Assembly: GCA_029260855.1 (NCBI GenBank)
Contig: JAJDCK010000003.1
Coordinates: 1 to 37,918, forward strand
Direction of reading: 5' to 3'
Source: Candidatus Saccharimonadota bacterium
GTDB taxonomy: Bacteria; Patescibacteriota; Saccharimonadia; Saccharimonadales; OFTM59
Length of the DNA: 37,918 nt
Shown: piece by piece, positions 20,203 to 29,991 of the stretch
Position numbering within the stretch: position 1 is the first letter of the stretch
How the letters are laid out: each line of letters opens with the position of its first letter
Notes under the pieces: model-generated
Seen by the model: only the letters and a program-made list of their open reading frames with translations
Told to the model about the DNA's origin: nothing
Databases searched by the model: none
Translations under genes and position numbers: made by a program

Positions 20203-21056
20203 TGGCTATTCGCATCCATAACCCTACTACTCCTGGCGAACGCGGCATGACAAGCGCGGACTTCAAGGAAGTTACCAGCAAACGGCCATTAAAGTCGTTA
20301 ATCAGCATCAAGCAAAAGCGCAGCGGCCGCAACAACCAGGGTCGGATCACGACCCGTCATCGTGGTGGAGGCACTCGTAAGTTCTATCGGCATGTTAATT
20401 TCAACCTGCCAGTTGGTATGGAAACTGTTATTGAACAGATTGAATACGACCCTAACCGCAGCGCCCGTATAGCCCGTATTAAAGACCAAACTGGTCATTA
20501 CCATTACATTTTAGCTGCTAACGGTATGAAAATTGGACAAAAAATAACAGTTGGCGAAGAAGTCGCAATTGAAACTGGCAACCGTTTGCCACTAAAGAAT
20601 ATTCCTGTTGGCAGCACAATTCATGGTATCGAACTACAACCAGGTAAAGGCGCCCAGCTAGTAAGATCTGCCGGTAATGGTGCTCAACTTATGGCCAAAG
20701 AAGGCCAATATGCACAAGTTAACTTGCCAAGTGGCGAGGTACGATTAGTGAGCGTTGATTGTATGGCCAGCATTGGTGTGCTTGGTAACGAGCAGCATCA
20801 GAATATTAAAGTTGGTAAGGCTGGCCGTAAACGCCACATGGGTATTCGCCCAGGTGTTCGTGGAGTTGTGATGAACGCAGCCGATCACCCTCATGGTGGT
20901 GGTGATGGTGGACGTCATGGTGTTGGTGGTGGTAAGACTCATGGCGCCGCACCGCGTACGCCATGGGGTCAGAAGACACTTGGCTACAAGACACGCCGGC
21001 GTAAGAGTACAAGTCAATTTATCGTAAGAAGCCGCCACGCGGCGAAGAGGAAATAA
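20202..21056 (+). CDS. rplB: 50S ribosomal protein L2
   Basis: [53 protein letters not shown]. Confidence 0.98.
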   Translation: MAIRIHNPTTPGERGMTSADFKEVTSKRPLKSLISIKQKRSGRNNQGRITTRHRGGGTRKFYRHVNFNLPVGMETVIEQIEYDPNRSARIARIKDQTGHYHYILAANGMKIGQKITVGEEVAIETGNRLPLKNIPVGSTIHGIELQPGKGAQLVRSAGNGAQLMAKEGQYAQVNLPSGEVRLVSVDCMASIGVLGNEQHQNIKVGKAGRKRHMGIRPGVRGVVMNAADHPHGGGDGGRHGVGGGKTHGAAPRTPWGQKTLGYKTRRRKSTSQFIVRSRHAAKRK

Positions 21057-21058
21057 TA

Positions 21059-21331
21059 ATGAGCCGATCACTTAAAAAAGGGCCGTTTATTGACCCTAAG
21101 CTTGCAAAGAAAGTCGCGGCTCTTGGCAATGAGGACCGTACTATTATTAAAACGTGGGCTCGCGCCTGTACGATTCCACCAGAGTTCGTAGGCCGTACGA
21201 TTGCTGTACATAACGGCAAGGTTCATGTACCTGTGTTTGTTACCGAAAATATGGTTGGACATAAGCTTGGTGAATTCAGCCCTACACGTAGGTTCCGCCG
21301 TCACGGTGGTAAGTTAGCGAAGGGAGCTTAG
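21059..21331 (+). CDS. rpsS: 30S ribosomal protein S19
   Basis: [38 protein letters not shown]. Confidence 0.98.
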   Translation: MSRSLKKGPFIDPKLAKKVAALGNEDRTIIKTWARACTIPPEFVGRTIAVHNGKVHVPVFVTENMVGHKLGEFSPTRRFRRHGGKLAKGA

Positions 21332-21334
21332 ACC

Positions 21335-21718
21335 ATGGCTGTTACAGCATTAGCTAAAGGCGTTCGTATTAGTCCACGCAAAGTCAGCGCTGTCGCAGCG
21401 CTTATCCGTGGTCGCACAGTTAGTGATGCGCTTATTATCTTGAGTCACACCCCACGCCGCTCGGCCGTTGCGGTTCGAAAAGTTGTTGAGTCTGCCAAGG
21501 CAAACGCCGACCACAACCATAATTACAAATCAGACACATTACAGATTGTTCAAATTAGTGTTACGCCCGGTCCAAGCCTAAAGCGCTTTCGCCCGGTATC
21601 AAGAGGTATGGCCCACCCATTCCAGCACCGTACAGCACACATTCGTGTTGTAGTTGAAGGTGAACAGCGCGCTTCAAAAAAGCCAGTAGTTAAAGAAGAC
21701 TTAAAGGAGACCAAATAA
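21335..21718 (+). CDS. rplV: 50S ribosomal protein L22
   Basis: RISPRKVSAVAALIRG, HRTAHIRVVV; operon position. Confidence 0.96.
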   Translation: MAVTALAKGVRISPRKVSAVAALIRGRTVSDALIILSHTPRRSAVAVRKVVESAKANADHNHNYKSDTLQIVQISVTPGPSLKRFRPVSRGMAHPFQHRTAHIRVVVEGEQRASKKPVVKEDLKETK

Positions 21719-22350
21719 TGGGTCAAAAAGTTAATCCAATAAGTATGCGCTTGCAGGTCAATAAGGACTGGCGAAGTAAATGGTTTGCAAATAAGCGCGA
21801 TTATGCGAAACTTCTTGGTCAAGATTTGGCTGTTCGCCGCTACATAACCGACAAGCTTGGTTCAAGAGCAAGTATCAACAAAGTTGATATTGAGCGGTCA
21901 CCCAACCTCGTGTCAGTTACTATCACGACCGCTAAGGCAGGTGTGGTTATAGGTCGTGGCGGCGCAGGTGTACAGGAGCTAAAAGAGGCCGTAGAGAAAA
22001 TCTTTGGTATTCCTGCCCGCGTAAATATTGAAGAGGTAAAAAAACCAGAGCTTTACGCCAAGCTCGTAGCAGAAAACATAGCTCATCAGCTGGAGAGACG
22101 CATATCGTTTAGGAGAGCTATGAAATCAAGCGCAGCAGCTACTATGCGCGCAGGCGCTAAAGGTGTTCGCGTTGAAATAGCTGGCCGGCTAGGCGGAGCA
22201 GAAATGTCGCGGCGCGAAAAAGAAGTCCAAGGGAGCGTACCCCTACATACTATTCGAGCAGATATTGACTTCCACCACGCAAAAGCCAGATACCCTGGCT
22301 CTGGCATTATTGGTGTAAAAGTGTGGATTTATAAAGGGGAAGTCTCATGA
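21718..22350 (+). CDS. rpsC: 30S ribosomal protein S3
   Basis: MGQKVNPISMRL, VVIGRGGAGVQEL, RLGGAEMSRREKEVQGSVPLHTIRADIDF. Confidence 0.98.
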   Translation: MGQKVNPISMRLQVNKDWRSKWFANKRDYAKLLGQDLAVRRYITDKLGSRASINKVDIERSPNLVSVTITTAKAGVVIGRGGAGVQELKEAVEKIFGIPARVNIEEVKKPELYAKLVAENIAHQLERRISFRRAMKSSAAATMRAGAKGVRVEIAGRLGGAEMSRREKEVQGSVPLHTIRADIDFHHAKARYPGSGIIGVKVWIYKGEVS

Positions 22351-22441
22351 TCTTGTCATTGTACTTACCATACCCCAACCACATGTCGCGCAATTTGATT
22401 AACGGTAGCTGTAGGCCGGTAAATATTATCGGAGGTAGCAT

Positions 22442-22855
22442 ATGTTAATGCCCAATCGCACCAAGTACCGCAAGGTACGAAAAGGGAAAATTCGCGGTGA
22501 TGCAACCACTGGCAACGAAATTGCCTTTGGTGACTATGCACTGCAGTCACTAGGCATGGATCGTATTACTTCACGACAAATCGAATCAGCTCGCCAGGCA
22601 ATGACGCGTTACATCAAAAGAGGTGGAAAGATATGGATTCGCATATTCCCTCACACACCTGTCACCCGCAAACCTCAAGACGTTAAGATGGGTAGCGGCA
22701 AAGGGAATCCTGAGTTTTTTGTTGCTAAGGTACGCCCCGGGACTGTCTTGTTTGAAATGCAAGGTGTTAGTGAAGAGGTAGCCCGTGAAGCTATGCGACT
22801 CGCTGGGCATAAACTACCTATCAAGACACGGTTCTTGACGAAAGACGAGGTATGA
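22442..22855 (+). CDS. rplP: 50S ribosomal protein L16
   Basis: [46 protein letters not shown]. Confidence 0.97.
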   Translation: MLMPNRTKYRKVRKGKIRGDATTGNEIAFGDYALQSLGMDRITSRQIESARQAMTRYIKRGGKIWIRIFPHTPVTRKPQDVKMGSGKGNPEFFVAKVRPGTVLFEMQGVSEEVAREAMRLAGHKLPIKTRFLTKDEV

Positions 22856-22860
22856 TTATT

Positions 22861-23061
22861 ATGAAAATAACTGACATCCGCAAGAAATCTACTAGCGAGC
22901 TTACAAGCGAGAGCACTAAGCTGCGCGAAGAAATCGTAGAGATGCGAAGACGTCTACACACTGGTGAAAGCCAAAATGTACGTGTTATCCGTAACAAACG
23001 CAAAGATCTCGCAAGGATGCTGACCGTACTCAGCGAACAATTAGCAAAGGAAAATATCTAA
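22861..23061 (+). CDS. rpmC: 50S ribosomal protein L29
   Basis: MKITDIRKKSTSELTSESTKLREEIVEMRRRLHTGE; ATG 22852 is an alternative start. Confidence 0.9.
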   Translation: MKITDIRKKSTSELTSESTKLREEIVEMRRRLHTGESQNVRVIRNKRKDLARMLTVLSEQLAKENI

Positions 23062-23372
23062 TGGCAAAATCACTTATTGGTATCGTGGCATCAGACAAGA
23101 CGGATAAAACCATTGTCGTGACTGTTCACACCCATAAAACTCATCCAATTTACAAGAAGCAATATCCTGCAAGCAAGAATTTTATGGCTCACGACGAAAA
23201 TAACGAGGCCAAGATTGGCGATAAAGTCCTCATTGTGGAGACAAAGCCGTTAAGTGCACGCAAGCGTCACACACTCAAACAGATTGTGATTAAGGCAACC
23301 ATAGCGCATGACCAAACCGTAGAAGCAATTACAGCCGAACCTAATGACTCTAAGCCAGAGGTAAAAAAATGA
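23061..23372 (+). CDS. rpsQ: 30S ribosomal protein S17
   Basis: [40 protein letters not shown]. Confidence 0.95.
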   Translation: MAKSLIGIVASDKTDKTIVVTVHTHKTHPIYKKQYPASKNFMAHDENNEAKIGDKVLIVETKPLSARKRHTLKQIVIKATIAHDQTVEAITAEPNDSKPEVKK

Positions 23373-23737
23373 TTCAGCAGGAATCACGACTATTAGTATG
23401 TGATAATTCAGGGGCTAAGGAAATACTCTGTATCCGAGTGCTTGGTGGTACGAGGCGCCGTTACGCGCGTGTTGGTGACACTATCGTTGCAACAGTTAAG
23501 GAAGCAAACCCTGCCGGCGGAGTCAAGAAGAAGTCTGTTGTTAAGGCTGTAGTAGTTCGTACACGAAACGTAATTCAGCGTAAAGACGGTTCAACTATCC
23601 GTTTCGATGACAATGCTGCGGTTATACTAGCTGACGACAACATGCCACGCGGGACGCGCATCTTCGGGCCAGTGCCAAGAGAGTTACGCGACCAGGGATA
23701 TAGTAAGATTATCAGTCTCGCACCGGAGGTACTGTAA
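23369..23737 (+). CDS. rplN: 50S ribosomal protein L14
   Basis: [40 protein letters not shown]. Confidence 0.98.
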   Translation: MIQQESRLLVCDNSGAKEILCIRVLGGTRRRYARVGDTIVATVKEANPAGGVKKKSVVKAVVVRTRNVIQRKDGSTIRFDDNAAVILADDNMPRGTRIFGPVPRELRDQGYSKIISLAPEVL

Positions 23738-24063
23738 TGAGTATTTTCAAAATTCGTCTTAAAAAAGGTGACACCGTCGTGGTTCGCTCAGGCAAATACA
23801 AGGGCAAGACAGGTAAGGTTTTAGCTACACACCCTTCTGAGAACAAGGTTACTGTAGAGAATGTCAATCTATACAAGAAACACGTTAAGCCGAACCGACA
23901 ACACCCTCAAGGCGGCATCATAGAGATGACCCGCCCAATCGACGTCAGCAAGGTTGGCATACTGGACCCTACCTCCAAGATGGCTTCTAGGATAGGTTTT
24001 AAAATTGATAAAGAAGGCAAGAAGATACGAGTATTTAAGCGCGGTGGAAAGGACATTAAGTGA
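23737..24063 (+). CDS. rplX: 50S ribosomal protein L24
   Basis: KKGDTVVVRSGKYKGKTGKVL (KOW), VNLYKKHVKPNRQHPQGGI. Confidence 0.96.
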   Translation: MSIFKIRLKKGDTVVVRSGKYKGKTGKVLATHPSENKVTVENVNLYKKHVKPNRQHPQGGIIEMTRPIDVSKVGILDPTSKMASRIGFKIDKEGKKIRVFKRGGKDIK

Positions 24064-24671
24064 TGGCTACTCCCACGAAAGTTAAACTAGCATCTGCCCC
24101 CATAAGGCTAAAAGAGCTGTATAACAGCACCTACGCGCCAGAGCTTGTCAAAGAGCTAGGGCTACAGAATGTGAGCCAAGTGCCAAAACTTGAAAAAATA
24201 GTCCTAAATATCGGGCTCGGGCGAGCTAAAGACGATAAGCGAGCTTTTGAGGTTGCTCACAATACATTGCGTAAAGTAACCGGTCAACAGCCTGTTGAAA
24301 CATTTGCCAAGCAATCCATCGCTGGCTTCAAACTACGTGAAGGCAACAAGATAGGGTTGAAAGTAACTCTGAGAGACACCCGTATGTATGAGTTCATGGA
24401 CAGGCTCATAAATGTTGTTCTCCCGCGCTTACGCGACTTCCACGGCCTAAACTCAAAAGCTTTTGATAAGTCTGGTAATTTCAGCATAGGGCTAAACGAC
24501 CAGTCAGTATTTCCTGAGCTGACATTTGACGAAACCACACTCACACATGGCTTGCAAGCGATATTTGTAGTCCGTAACGAAGACAAAGCGCACTCCCGAG
24601 CATTACTCGAGAAATTTGGAATGCCATTTGAGAAGCCAGCAAAAGTAGCAGATAAGGAAGGTAAGCAGTAA
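24063..24671 (+). CDS. rplE: 50S ribosomal protein L5
   Basis: [42 protein letters not shown]. Confidence 0.96.
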   Translation: MATPTKVKLASAPIRLKELYNSTYAPELVKELGLQNVSQVPKLEKIVLNIGLGRAKDDKRAFEVAHNTLRKVTGQQPVETFAKQSIAGFKLREGNKIGLKVTLRDTRMYEFMDRLINVVLPRLRDFHGLNSKAFDKSGNFSIGLNDQSVFPELTFDETTLTHGLQAIFVVRNEDKAHSRALLEKFGMPFEKPAKVADKEGKQ

Positions 24672-24940
24672 TGGCAAGAAAATCTAACATAGCACGCGAC
24701 CTTAAAAGGCAGAAGATGATAGATAATACACGCGCAAAGCGGGCTGAGCTAAAGGGCCTAGGCGACAGAGAAGGCTTGCACAAGCTACCCCGCAATTCGT
24801 CGCCAACTCGCTGGAAGAATCGCTGTACTGAAACAGGACGACCACGTGGCTATATGAGACAGTTTGGTTTGAGTCGCATTTCATTCCGAGAACACGCAAG
24901 CAAGGGAGAGATTCCTGGCATAACGAAGTCAAGCTGGTAA
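24671..24940 (+). CDS. rpsN: 30S ribosomal protein S14 (Cys-poor form)
   Basis: [39 protein letters not shown]; lacks the CxxC zinc pairs. Confidence 0.95.
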   Translation: MARKSNIARDLKRQKMIDNTRAKRAELKGLGDREGLHKLPRNSSPTRWKNRCTETGRPRGYMRQFGLSRISFREHASKGEIPGITKSSW

Positions 24941-25062
24941 AAGATAATGACTAATTTTACATTTTTTCTTTCATATTTTTCAGACAGTAGAATTTTACAT
25001 CTACACATTATTAGAGTTTTTTGTGGTCAATCAATGATAAATACCTCTGAAGGAGGTGCATA

Positions 25063-25464
25063 GTGTCAACAGTAACAACCGATCCAATAGCAGATATGCT
25101 AGCTCGTATTCGCAATGCCGTTGCGGTTAATAAAACCGAGGTCGTGCTTCCGCACTCCAAGGTAAAAGAATCTATAGCCAAACTACTCAAAGATAATCGC
25201 TACATTGATGGTGTTTCGGTAACAGATGTAAGTATTGGCAAAAGCCTTAAGCTGGTGTTAAACACCGAAGACGCATCGTCAAGAATTACTGAAATCGTAC
25301 GCTTGAGCAAGCCGGGACGTCGACAGTACACTGGTTCTGACAAGATCCCAATTGTCAAACGCGGCCGTGGCGTAGTTATAATATCAACGAGCAGGGGCAT
25401 GATGACTGGTAGCGATGCCAAGAAGCAGCACCTTGGTGGCGAATTAATTTGTAGAGTTTATTAA
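25063..25464 (+). CDS. rpsH: 30S ribosomal protein S8 (GTG start)
   Basis: DPIADMLARIRNA, SKPGRRQYT, GVVIISTSRGMMT; SD AAGGAGGT. Confidence 0.97.
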   Translation: MSTVTTDPIADMLARIRNAVAVNKTEVVLPHSKVKESIAKLLKDNRYIDGVSVTDVSIGKSLKLVLNTEDASSRITEIVRLSKPGRRQYTGSDKIPIVKRGRGVVIISTSRGMMTGSDAKKQHLGGELICRVY

Positions 25465-25481
25465 GGAATAAAGGAAATATA

Positions 25482-26021
25482 ATGAGTCGAATAGGAAAAC
25501 TACCAATCGATATACCGAGCGGTGTGACAATCACTGTCGATAATGGAATCGTCAAAGTCACCGGTACCAAAGGCGTACTTGAACAAGTAATACTACCAGG
25601 TATTACCGTCACTCAAGACGAAAATCAAATTATTGTCACCCGGGCCAATGACCAGCCAGACAGTCGTGCAAAGCACGGCCTGATGAGATCACTGATATAC
25701 AATATGGCTATCGGAGTAAGCCAGGGCTTCAGCAAGAAGCTTGAACTTAATGGGGTAGGATACCGTGTAGCCTTGGCCGGAGCTGACCTCCGCTTAAATA
25801 TAGGTCTGTCTCATGATGTGACCTTTAAGGTCCCAACCGGTATCACGGCCAACGTAGAGCAAAACTTGATTACCATAAGTGGCTTTGATAAGCAACAAGT
25901 GGGCCAAGTAGCAGCTGAAATCCGGGCTCTCAAAAAACCTGAACCGTACAAGGGCAAAGGTATCAAATATCAAGACGAACGAATAATCCGCAAGAGCGGT
26001 AAATCAGGTAAGGAAAAGTAG
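25482..26021 (+). CDS. rplF: 50S ribosomal protein L6
   Basis: MSRIGKLPIDIPSGV, GVGYRVALAG, PEPYKGKGIKY. Confidence 0.97.
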   Translation: MSRIGKLPIDIPSGVTITVDNGIVKVTGTKGVLEQVILPGITVTQDENQIIVTRANDQPDSRAKHGLMRSLIYNMAIGVSQGFSKKLELNGVGYRVALAGADLRLNIGLSHDVTFKVPTGITANVEQNLITISGFDKQQVGQVAAEIRALKKPEPYKGKGIKYQDERIIRKSGKSGKEK

Positions 26022-26029
26022 GTATAGTC

Positions 26030-26386
26030 ATGAATCGCATCGAAAATACATTACATAAATTGGCACGGCGTAAACACCGTGTCCGCGCAACGGTTTCTGG
26101 GACAAGCGAAAGGCCAAGATTAAATGTGTTCGTGAGCAACACACACGTGACAGCTCAGATAATTGACGACACCAAGCATCAGACACTCGCCTACGCTACA
26201 ACCGTTGGTCAAAAGAACCTTCCGCGCACAATGACAGAAAAGGCATCTTGGGTCGGTACAGAGATTGCTAAAAAAGGCAAAGTCCTTAAGCTGAAACAGC
26301 TGGTTTTTGACCGTAATGGCCGGCTGTATCACGGCCGCGTAAAAGCTCTGGCAGACGCTGCTCGAGCGGGAGGAATGGAATTCTAA
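26030..26386 (+). CDS. rplR: 50S ribosomal protein L18
   Basis: RVRATVSGTSERPRLNVFVSNTHV, FDRNGRLYHGRVKALADAARAGGMEF. Confidence 0.96.
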   Translation: MNRIENTLHKLARRKHRVRATVSGTSERPRLNVFVSNTHVTAQIIDDTKHQTLAYATTVGQKNLPRTMTEKASWVGTEIAKKGKVLKLKQLVFDRNGRLYHGRVKALADAARAGGMEF

Positions 26387-26462
26387 TGAAGCACCTAACG
26401 ATTACTTATAATTTGATGAGCGTACAATCTAAAACGATAATTACCTCTGAGGGGAATGTATA

Positions 26463-27041
26463 ATGGCATACGACGATAAACGAGGCCGCAGAGGCCACGA
26501 CCAGTCAACTGAAGAAAAGCAGTTTGATGAGCGCGTAGTCAATATTGACCGTGTGGCTCGTGTGGTTAAGGGTGGCCGACGCTTCCGCTTTCGTGCTCTT
26601 GTGGTTGTTGGTGATCACAAAGGCAAGATAGGAATCGGCATATCCAAGGGCAGCGACGTTACAACGGCCGTCTCAAAAGCTGTTGAGGTTGCAAAGAAGA
26701 ACTTTGTAAATATTGGAATTATTAAAGGCACACTAGCTCATGAGGCAGAAGCAAAAGTTAGCGGTTCACACATTCTGATCAAGCCAGCAGCGCCTGGTAC
26801 GGGCTTGATTGCAGGTGGTACGGTACGTACCGTACTAGAGGTGACAGGAGTTAGTAATGCACTATCAAAATCTTTAGGCTCATCTAACAAAATCAACACA
26901 GCTTACGCCACGTTAGCTGCATTACAGAGTATTCAGCCGCGTAGTAAGTGGCTGACAGCTCAAGTTGAATCTAAAAAGAGCCGCACAGGTACGGTGGACA
27001 AAAGTACTGTGAAGACCGAGATAGCTGGAGTAAAACAATGA
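26463..27041 (+). CDS. rpsE: 30S ribosomal protein S5
   Basis: VVGDHKGKIGIGISKGSDV, GSHILIKPAAPGTGLIAGGTVRTVLEVTGV. Confidence 0.97.
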   Translation: MAYDDKRGRRGHDQSTEEKQFDERVVNIDRVARVVKGGRRFRFRALVVVGDHKGKIGIGISKGSDVTTAVSKAVEVAKKNFVNIGIIKGTLAHEAEAKVSGSHILIKPAAPGTGLIAGGTVRTVLEVTGVSNALSKSLGSSNKINTAYATLAALQSIQPRSKWLTAQVESKKSRTGTVDKSTVKTEIAGVKQ

Positions 27042-27496
27042 AATACAACGAGCTTAACGTAACCAGTAATCGTTCTTCAAGAAGAGTAGGGCGCGGTATT
27101 GCCGCTGGTCAAGGCAAAACTGCGGGCCGGGGAACTAAAGGTCAAAGTTCACGCACCGGCAAAGGGCGACGTCCAGGCTTTGAGGGCGGACAAAATCCAC
27201 TAATGCAGCGTCTACCTAAACTACCAGGCTTTACCTCAAAAAGACCCAAGGCTGAAGTTATATATACCGGACAACTAGAGATGATCGGCTCTACAGTTGA
27301 CAACTTTACCGCCTTTAGTGCTGGGTTTGTTTCCAGTCCCCATGTACGAGTAAAGCTAATATCTAAGGGTGAGGTCAGTAAAAAAGTTACTGTCACGTTG
27401 CAAGCTGCTAGCGTATCGGCTGTAGCAGCAGTGCAAAAAGCCGGCGGAACATTTACTATGACGCCGCGCATCAAGCGATTAGCCAAGGAAAAGTAG
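27038..27496 (+). CDS. rplO: 50S ribosomal protein L15
   Basis: RRVGRGIAAGQGKTAGRGTKGQSSRTG, FEGGQNPLMQRLPKLPGF. Confidence 0.96.
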   Translation: MKYNELNVTSNRSSRRVGRGIAAGQGKTAGRGTKGQSSRTGKGRRPGFEGGQNPLMQRLPKLPGFTSKRPKAEVIYTGQLEMIGSTVDNFTAFSAGFVSSPHVRVKLISKGEVSKKVTVTLQAASVSAVAAVQKAGGTFTMTPRIKRLAKEK

Positions 27497-27503
27497 TTTT
27501 CTT

Positions 27504-27512
27504 TGGTATAAT
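27504..27512 (+). promoter_or_regulatory. Extended -10 element upstream of secY (TGGTATAAT)
   Basis: TGn-TATAAT immediately after rplO; no clear -35. Confidence 0.5.
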
Positions 27513-27562
27513 ACGCTTAAAGACTTAATTTGTTTTAGAGGGGAAAGACTTAGTAACAGCCT

Positions 27563-29044
27563 ATGAGTTGGAAAATTATCTGGCAGTCACTCAAAAATGC
27601 TGACATGCGAAAACGTATATTGGCCGTGTTGGGCATGTTGCTTGTTTTTCGTATTCTAGCTCATGTCCCAATCCCGCTTGAGGACCCTACTACGCTTAAG
27701 CAAATTCTAGATAACCTGTTTTCTGTAGATTCTCCCCAACTTTTAAGTTTTATTAATGTTATATCCGGTGGCGCACTAGCAAATTTTTCTATTATGATTG
27801 TCGGACTCGGTCCTTACATCAACGCGTCTATTATTATGCAGCTACTGACTAGAGCGATACCCAAACTTGAAGCACTAAACAAAGAAGGCGAGTTCGGGCG
27901 CAAGAAGATCAATCAATACACCCGTATGATTGCGTTTCCGCTCGCTATAATTCAGTCCGTAGGGGCCATATACCTTGTCCGTCAAGCCGCAGTGCAAGTC
28001 AGTGGCATCGGCGATATCACGGCTGGGATCAGTATAGGCCACTGGGTATTGATGGTCACCGCCCTAACTGGTGGCGCCATGATCTTGATGTGGCTAGGTG
28101 AGCTTATTACAGAGCAAGGTGTTGGCAACGGTATATCGTTACTTATCACTGTCGGCATAGTCAGCCAACTACCCACCACTATTAAGAGTATCGTTGAGGC
28201 AATCACAACCGGAACAGATAAAATCAACATATTTGGGTTAGAGATGGCCTTCAATAAGACCCAGGCTATATTCGGGCTTATAATTACGGTGGTTACCGTG
28301 GTCGCGACCATTTTAATTGTGAGGCTCAATGAGGCCTCTAGGAGGCTGACGATACACTACGCAAAACGAGTGCAGGGCAATCGTGCGTATGGTGGCGTCA
28401 CCACTGCTTTGCCGATCAAATTAATCACTGCTGGAGTTATACCCATTATCTTTGCTGTGGCGTTCTTGAGCGTTCCAAGTTTCGCAGGACAATTAATGCA
28501 AGGCTCAGAACGCTTCGGAGAACTTGGCAACAATCTTATGATATGGTTTGCAAACCCAAGCCCTCAGACATTTCAGCAGCCCGGCTTTATCCCATACGTA
28601 TACCCTTTGGTGTATTTTTTATTGGTATTTATGTTCACCTTCTTTTATACAAGCATTACATTTAACTCAAAAGAGATTGCCGAGAACCTTCAGCAGCAAG
28701 GCGGATTCATAGAGGGGGTGCGTTCCGGCAGCCAAACCGAAAAGTACCTGGGAAAAGTAGTGAATCGTCTTACGTTATTTGGGGCTATTGCTCTTGGCCT
28801 TATTGCACTAACCCCGATAGTAGGTCAGGCGTTTCTAGCTAGCAATATTGCCCTTGGTGGCACAAGTATATTAATCCTTGTGTCTGTTGCGCTTGAGACG
28901 CTACGCTCTGTTGAGTCCAGAGCTCTCATGGTTACATACGACCAATACGAGCAGCCTGACTTCTTTTATGAGCCTGAAAGCCTCGGTCTGGGTGGCTCTG
29001 CCAGTGGCATAATGCGCTTCGGCCGAAAGCGGAAGAAAAAATAA
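27563..29044 (+). CDS. secY: Preprotein translocase subunit SecY
   Basis: 493-aa polytopic protein; LGPYINASIIMQLL, TEQGVGNGISLLI, PSFAGQL, GTSILILVSVALETLRSVESRALM. Confidence 0.97.
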   Translation: MSWKIIWQSLKNADMRKRILAVLGMLLVFRILAHVPIPLEDPTTLKQILDNLFSVDSPQLLSFINVISGGALANFSIMIVGLGPYINASIIMQLLTRAIPKLEALNKEGEFGRKKINQYTRMIAFPLAIIQSVGAIYLVRQAAVQVSGIGDITAGISIGHWVLMVTALTGGAMILMWLGELITEQGVGNGISLLITVGIVSQLPTTIKSIVEAITTGTDKINIFGLEMAFNKTQAIFGLIITVVTVVATILIVRLNEASRRLTIHYAKRVQGNRAYGGVTTALPIKLITAGVIPIIFAVAFLSVPSFAGQLMQGSERFGELGNNLMIWFANPSPQTFQQPGFIPYVYPLVYFLLVFMFTFFYTSITFNSKEIAENLQQQGGFIEGVRSGSQTEKYLGKVVNRLTLFGAIALGLIALTPIVGQAFLASNIALGGTSILILVSVALETLRSVESRALMVTYDQYEQPDFFYEPESLGLGGSASGIMRFGRKRKKK

Positions 29045-29104
29045 TGTTAGTAAAAAACTTTACAAGAGGCGAATCCTCTGGTAGACTTCAGTGACGTTAT
29101 AGTT

Positions 29105-29323
29105 ATGGCCACGAATAAAGAAGTTATCGAACTCTCGGGAGTAGTGAAAGAGGCCCTCCCAGGGACTCAATTCCGTGTAGAGCTCGAAAACGGCCACCAG
29201 ATTATAGCTCATGTCGCCGGGAAAATGCGAAAACACTACATTCGCCTTGTTCCGGGAGACGGCGTTACGGTTGAGTTGACTCCTTACGATCTCAGTAAGG
29301 GTAGAATCACCTATCGCAAGTAA
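29105..29323 (+). CDS. infA: Translation initiation factor IF-1
   Basis: [63 protein letters not shown]. Confidence 0.97.
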   Translation: MATNKEVIELSGVVKEALPGTQFRVELENGHQIIAHVAGKMRKHYIRLVPGDGVTVELTPYDLSKGRITYRK

Positions 29324-29477
29324 TCAATTTAAGCAGTGAGTCATTGCCCCCCAAGGAGGGATGATCCGCATAATGAACAGCCTACAAGCTGCGAACATTA
29401 TAGCGTGCAACTATCATGAAATATTTATACAACAACACGACATTATGCATATCGTATGAAGCTATAGGCCAAGTACG

Positions 29478-29594
29478 ATGAAAGTGCGAGCGAGCATCAA
29501 AAAAATAAGTCCTGATGATAAGATTGTCCGTCGTAAGGGTCGTCTTTATGTTATCAACAAGTTGAAACCTAAACATAAGCAGAGGCAGGGTTAA
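29478..29594 (+). CDS. rpmJ: 50S ribosomal protein L36 (Cys-less form)
   Basis: 38-aa ORF missing from the supplied track: [38 protein letters not shown]; between infA and rpsM. Confidence 0.95.
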   Translation: MKVRASIKKISPDDKIVRRKGRLYVINKLKPKHKQRQG

Positions 29595-29596
29595 GT

Positions 29597-29983
29597 ATGG
29601 CGCGTGTTTCTGGAGTCACTATTCCTGACGGCAAACAAGTACAGATCGCACTGACTTATATTTACGGTATAGGCCCCCTTACGAGCAGGAAAATCTTGGA
29701 TATCTCTAAGATCGATCCGACCATTCGCGTTAAGGATCTAACAGACGCGGAACTTGGACGGATCCAAGAAGCGATTAGTGAGAGCTATACAGTAGAAGGC
29801 GAGCTACAAAGAGTCGTAACCGGCAATATTAAGCGCCTTAAGGATATCGGCACTTATCGCGGCTTACGTCACAAACTAAGCCTACCCAGTCGGGGTCAAC
29901 GCACCCGAACTAATGCTCGTACAAAACGAGGCAAGAAAGTTACTGTTGGTGGCACAAACAAGAAAGTTGCGGCTAAGACCTAA
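29597..29983 (+). CDS. rpsM: 30S ribosomal protein S13
   Basis: GVTIPDGKQVQIALTYIYGIG, RLKDIGTYRGLRHKLSLPSRGQRTRTNARTKRG. Confidence 0.98.
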   Translation: MARVSGVTIPDGKQVQIALTYIYGIGPLTSRKILDISKIDPTIRVKDLTDAELGRIQEAISESYTVEGELQRVVTGNIKRLKDIGTYRGLRHKLSLPSRGQRTRTNARTKRGKKVTVGGTNKKVAAKT

Positions 29984-29991
29984 GGTTTACT

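Noticed and set aside
24941-25062. AT-rich spacer before rpsH as a terminator
   Set aside because: T-runs are present but no strong GC stem precedes them; more likely a leader with SD hairpin.
27030-27045. Hidden rpmD (L30) gene
   Set aside because: rpsE and rplO overlap by 4 nt, leaving no room.
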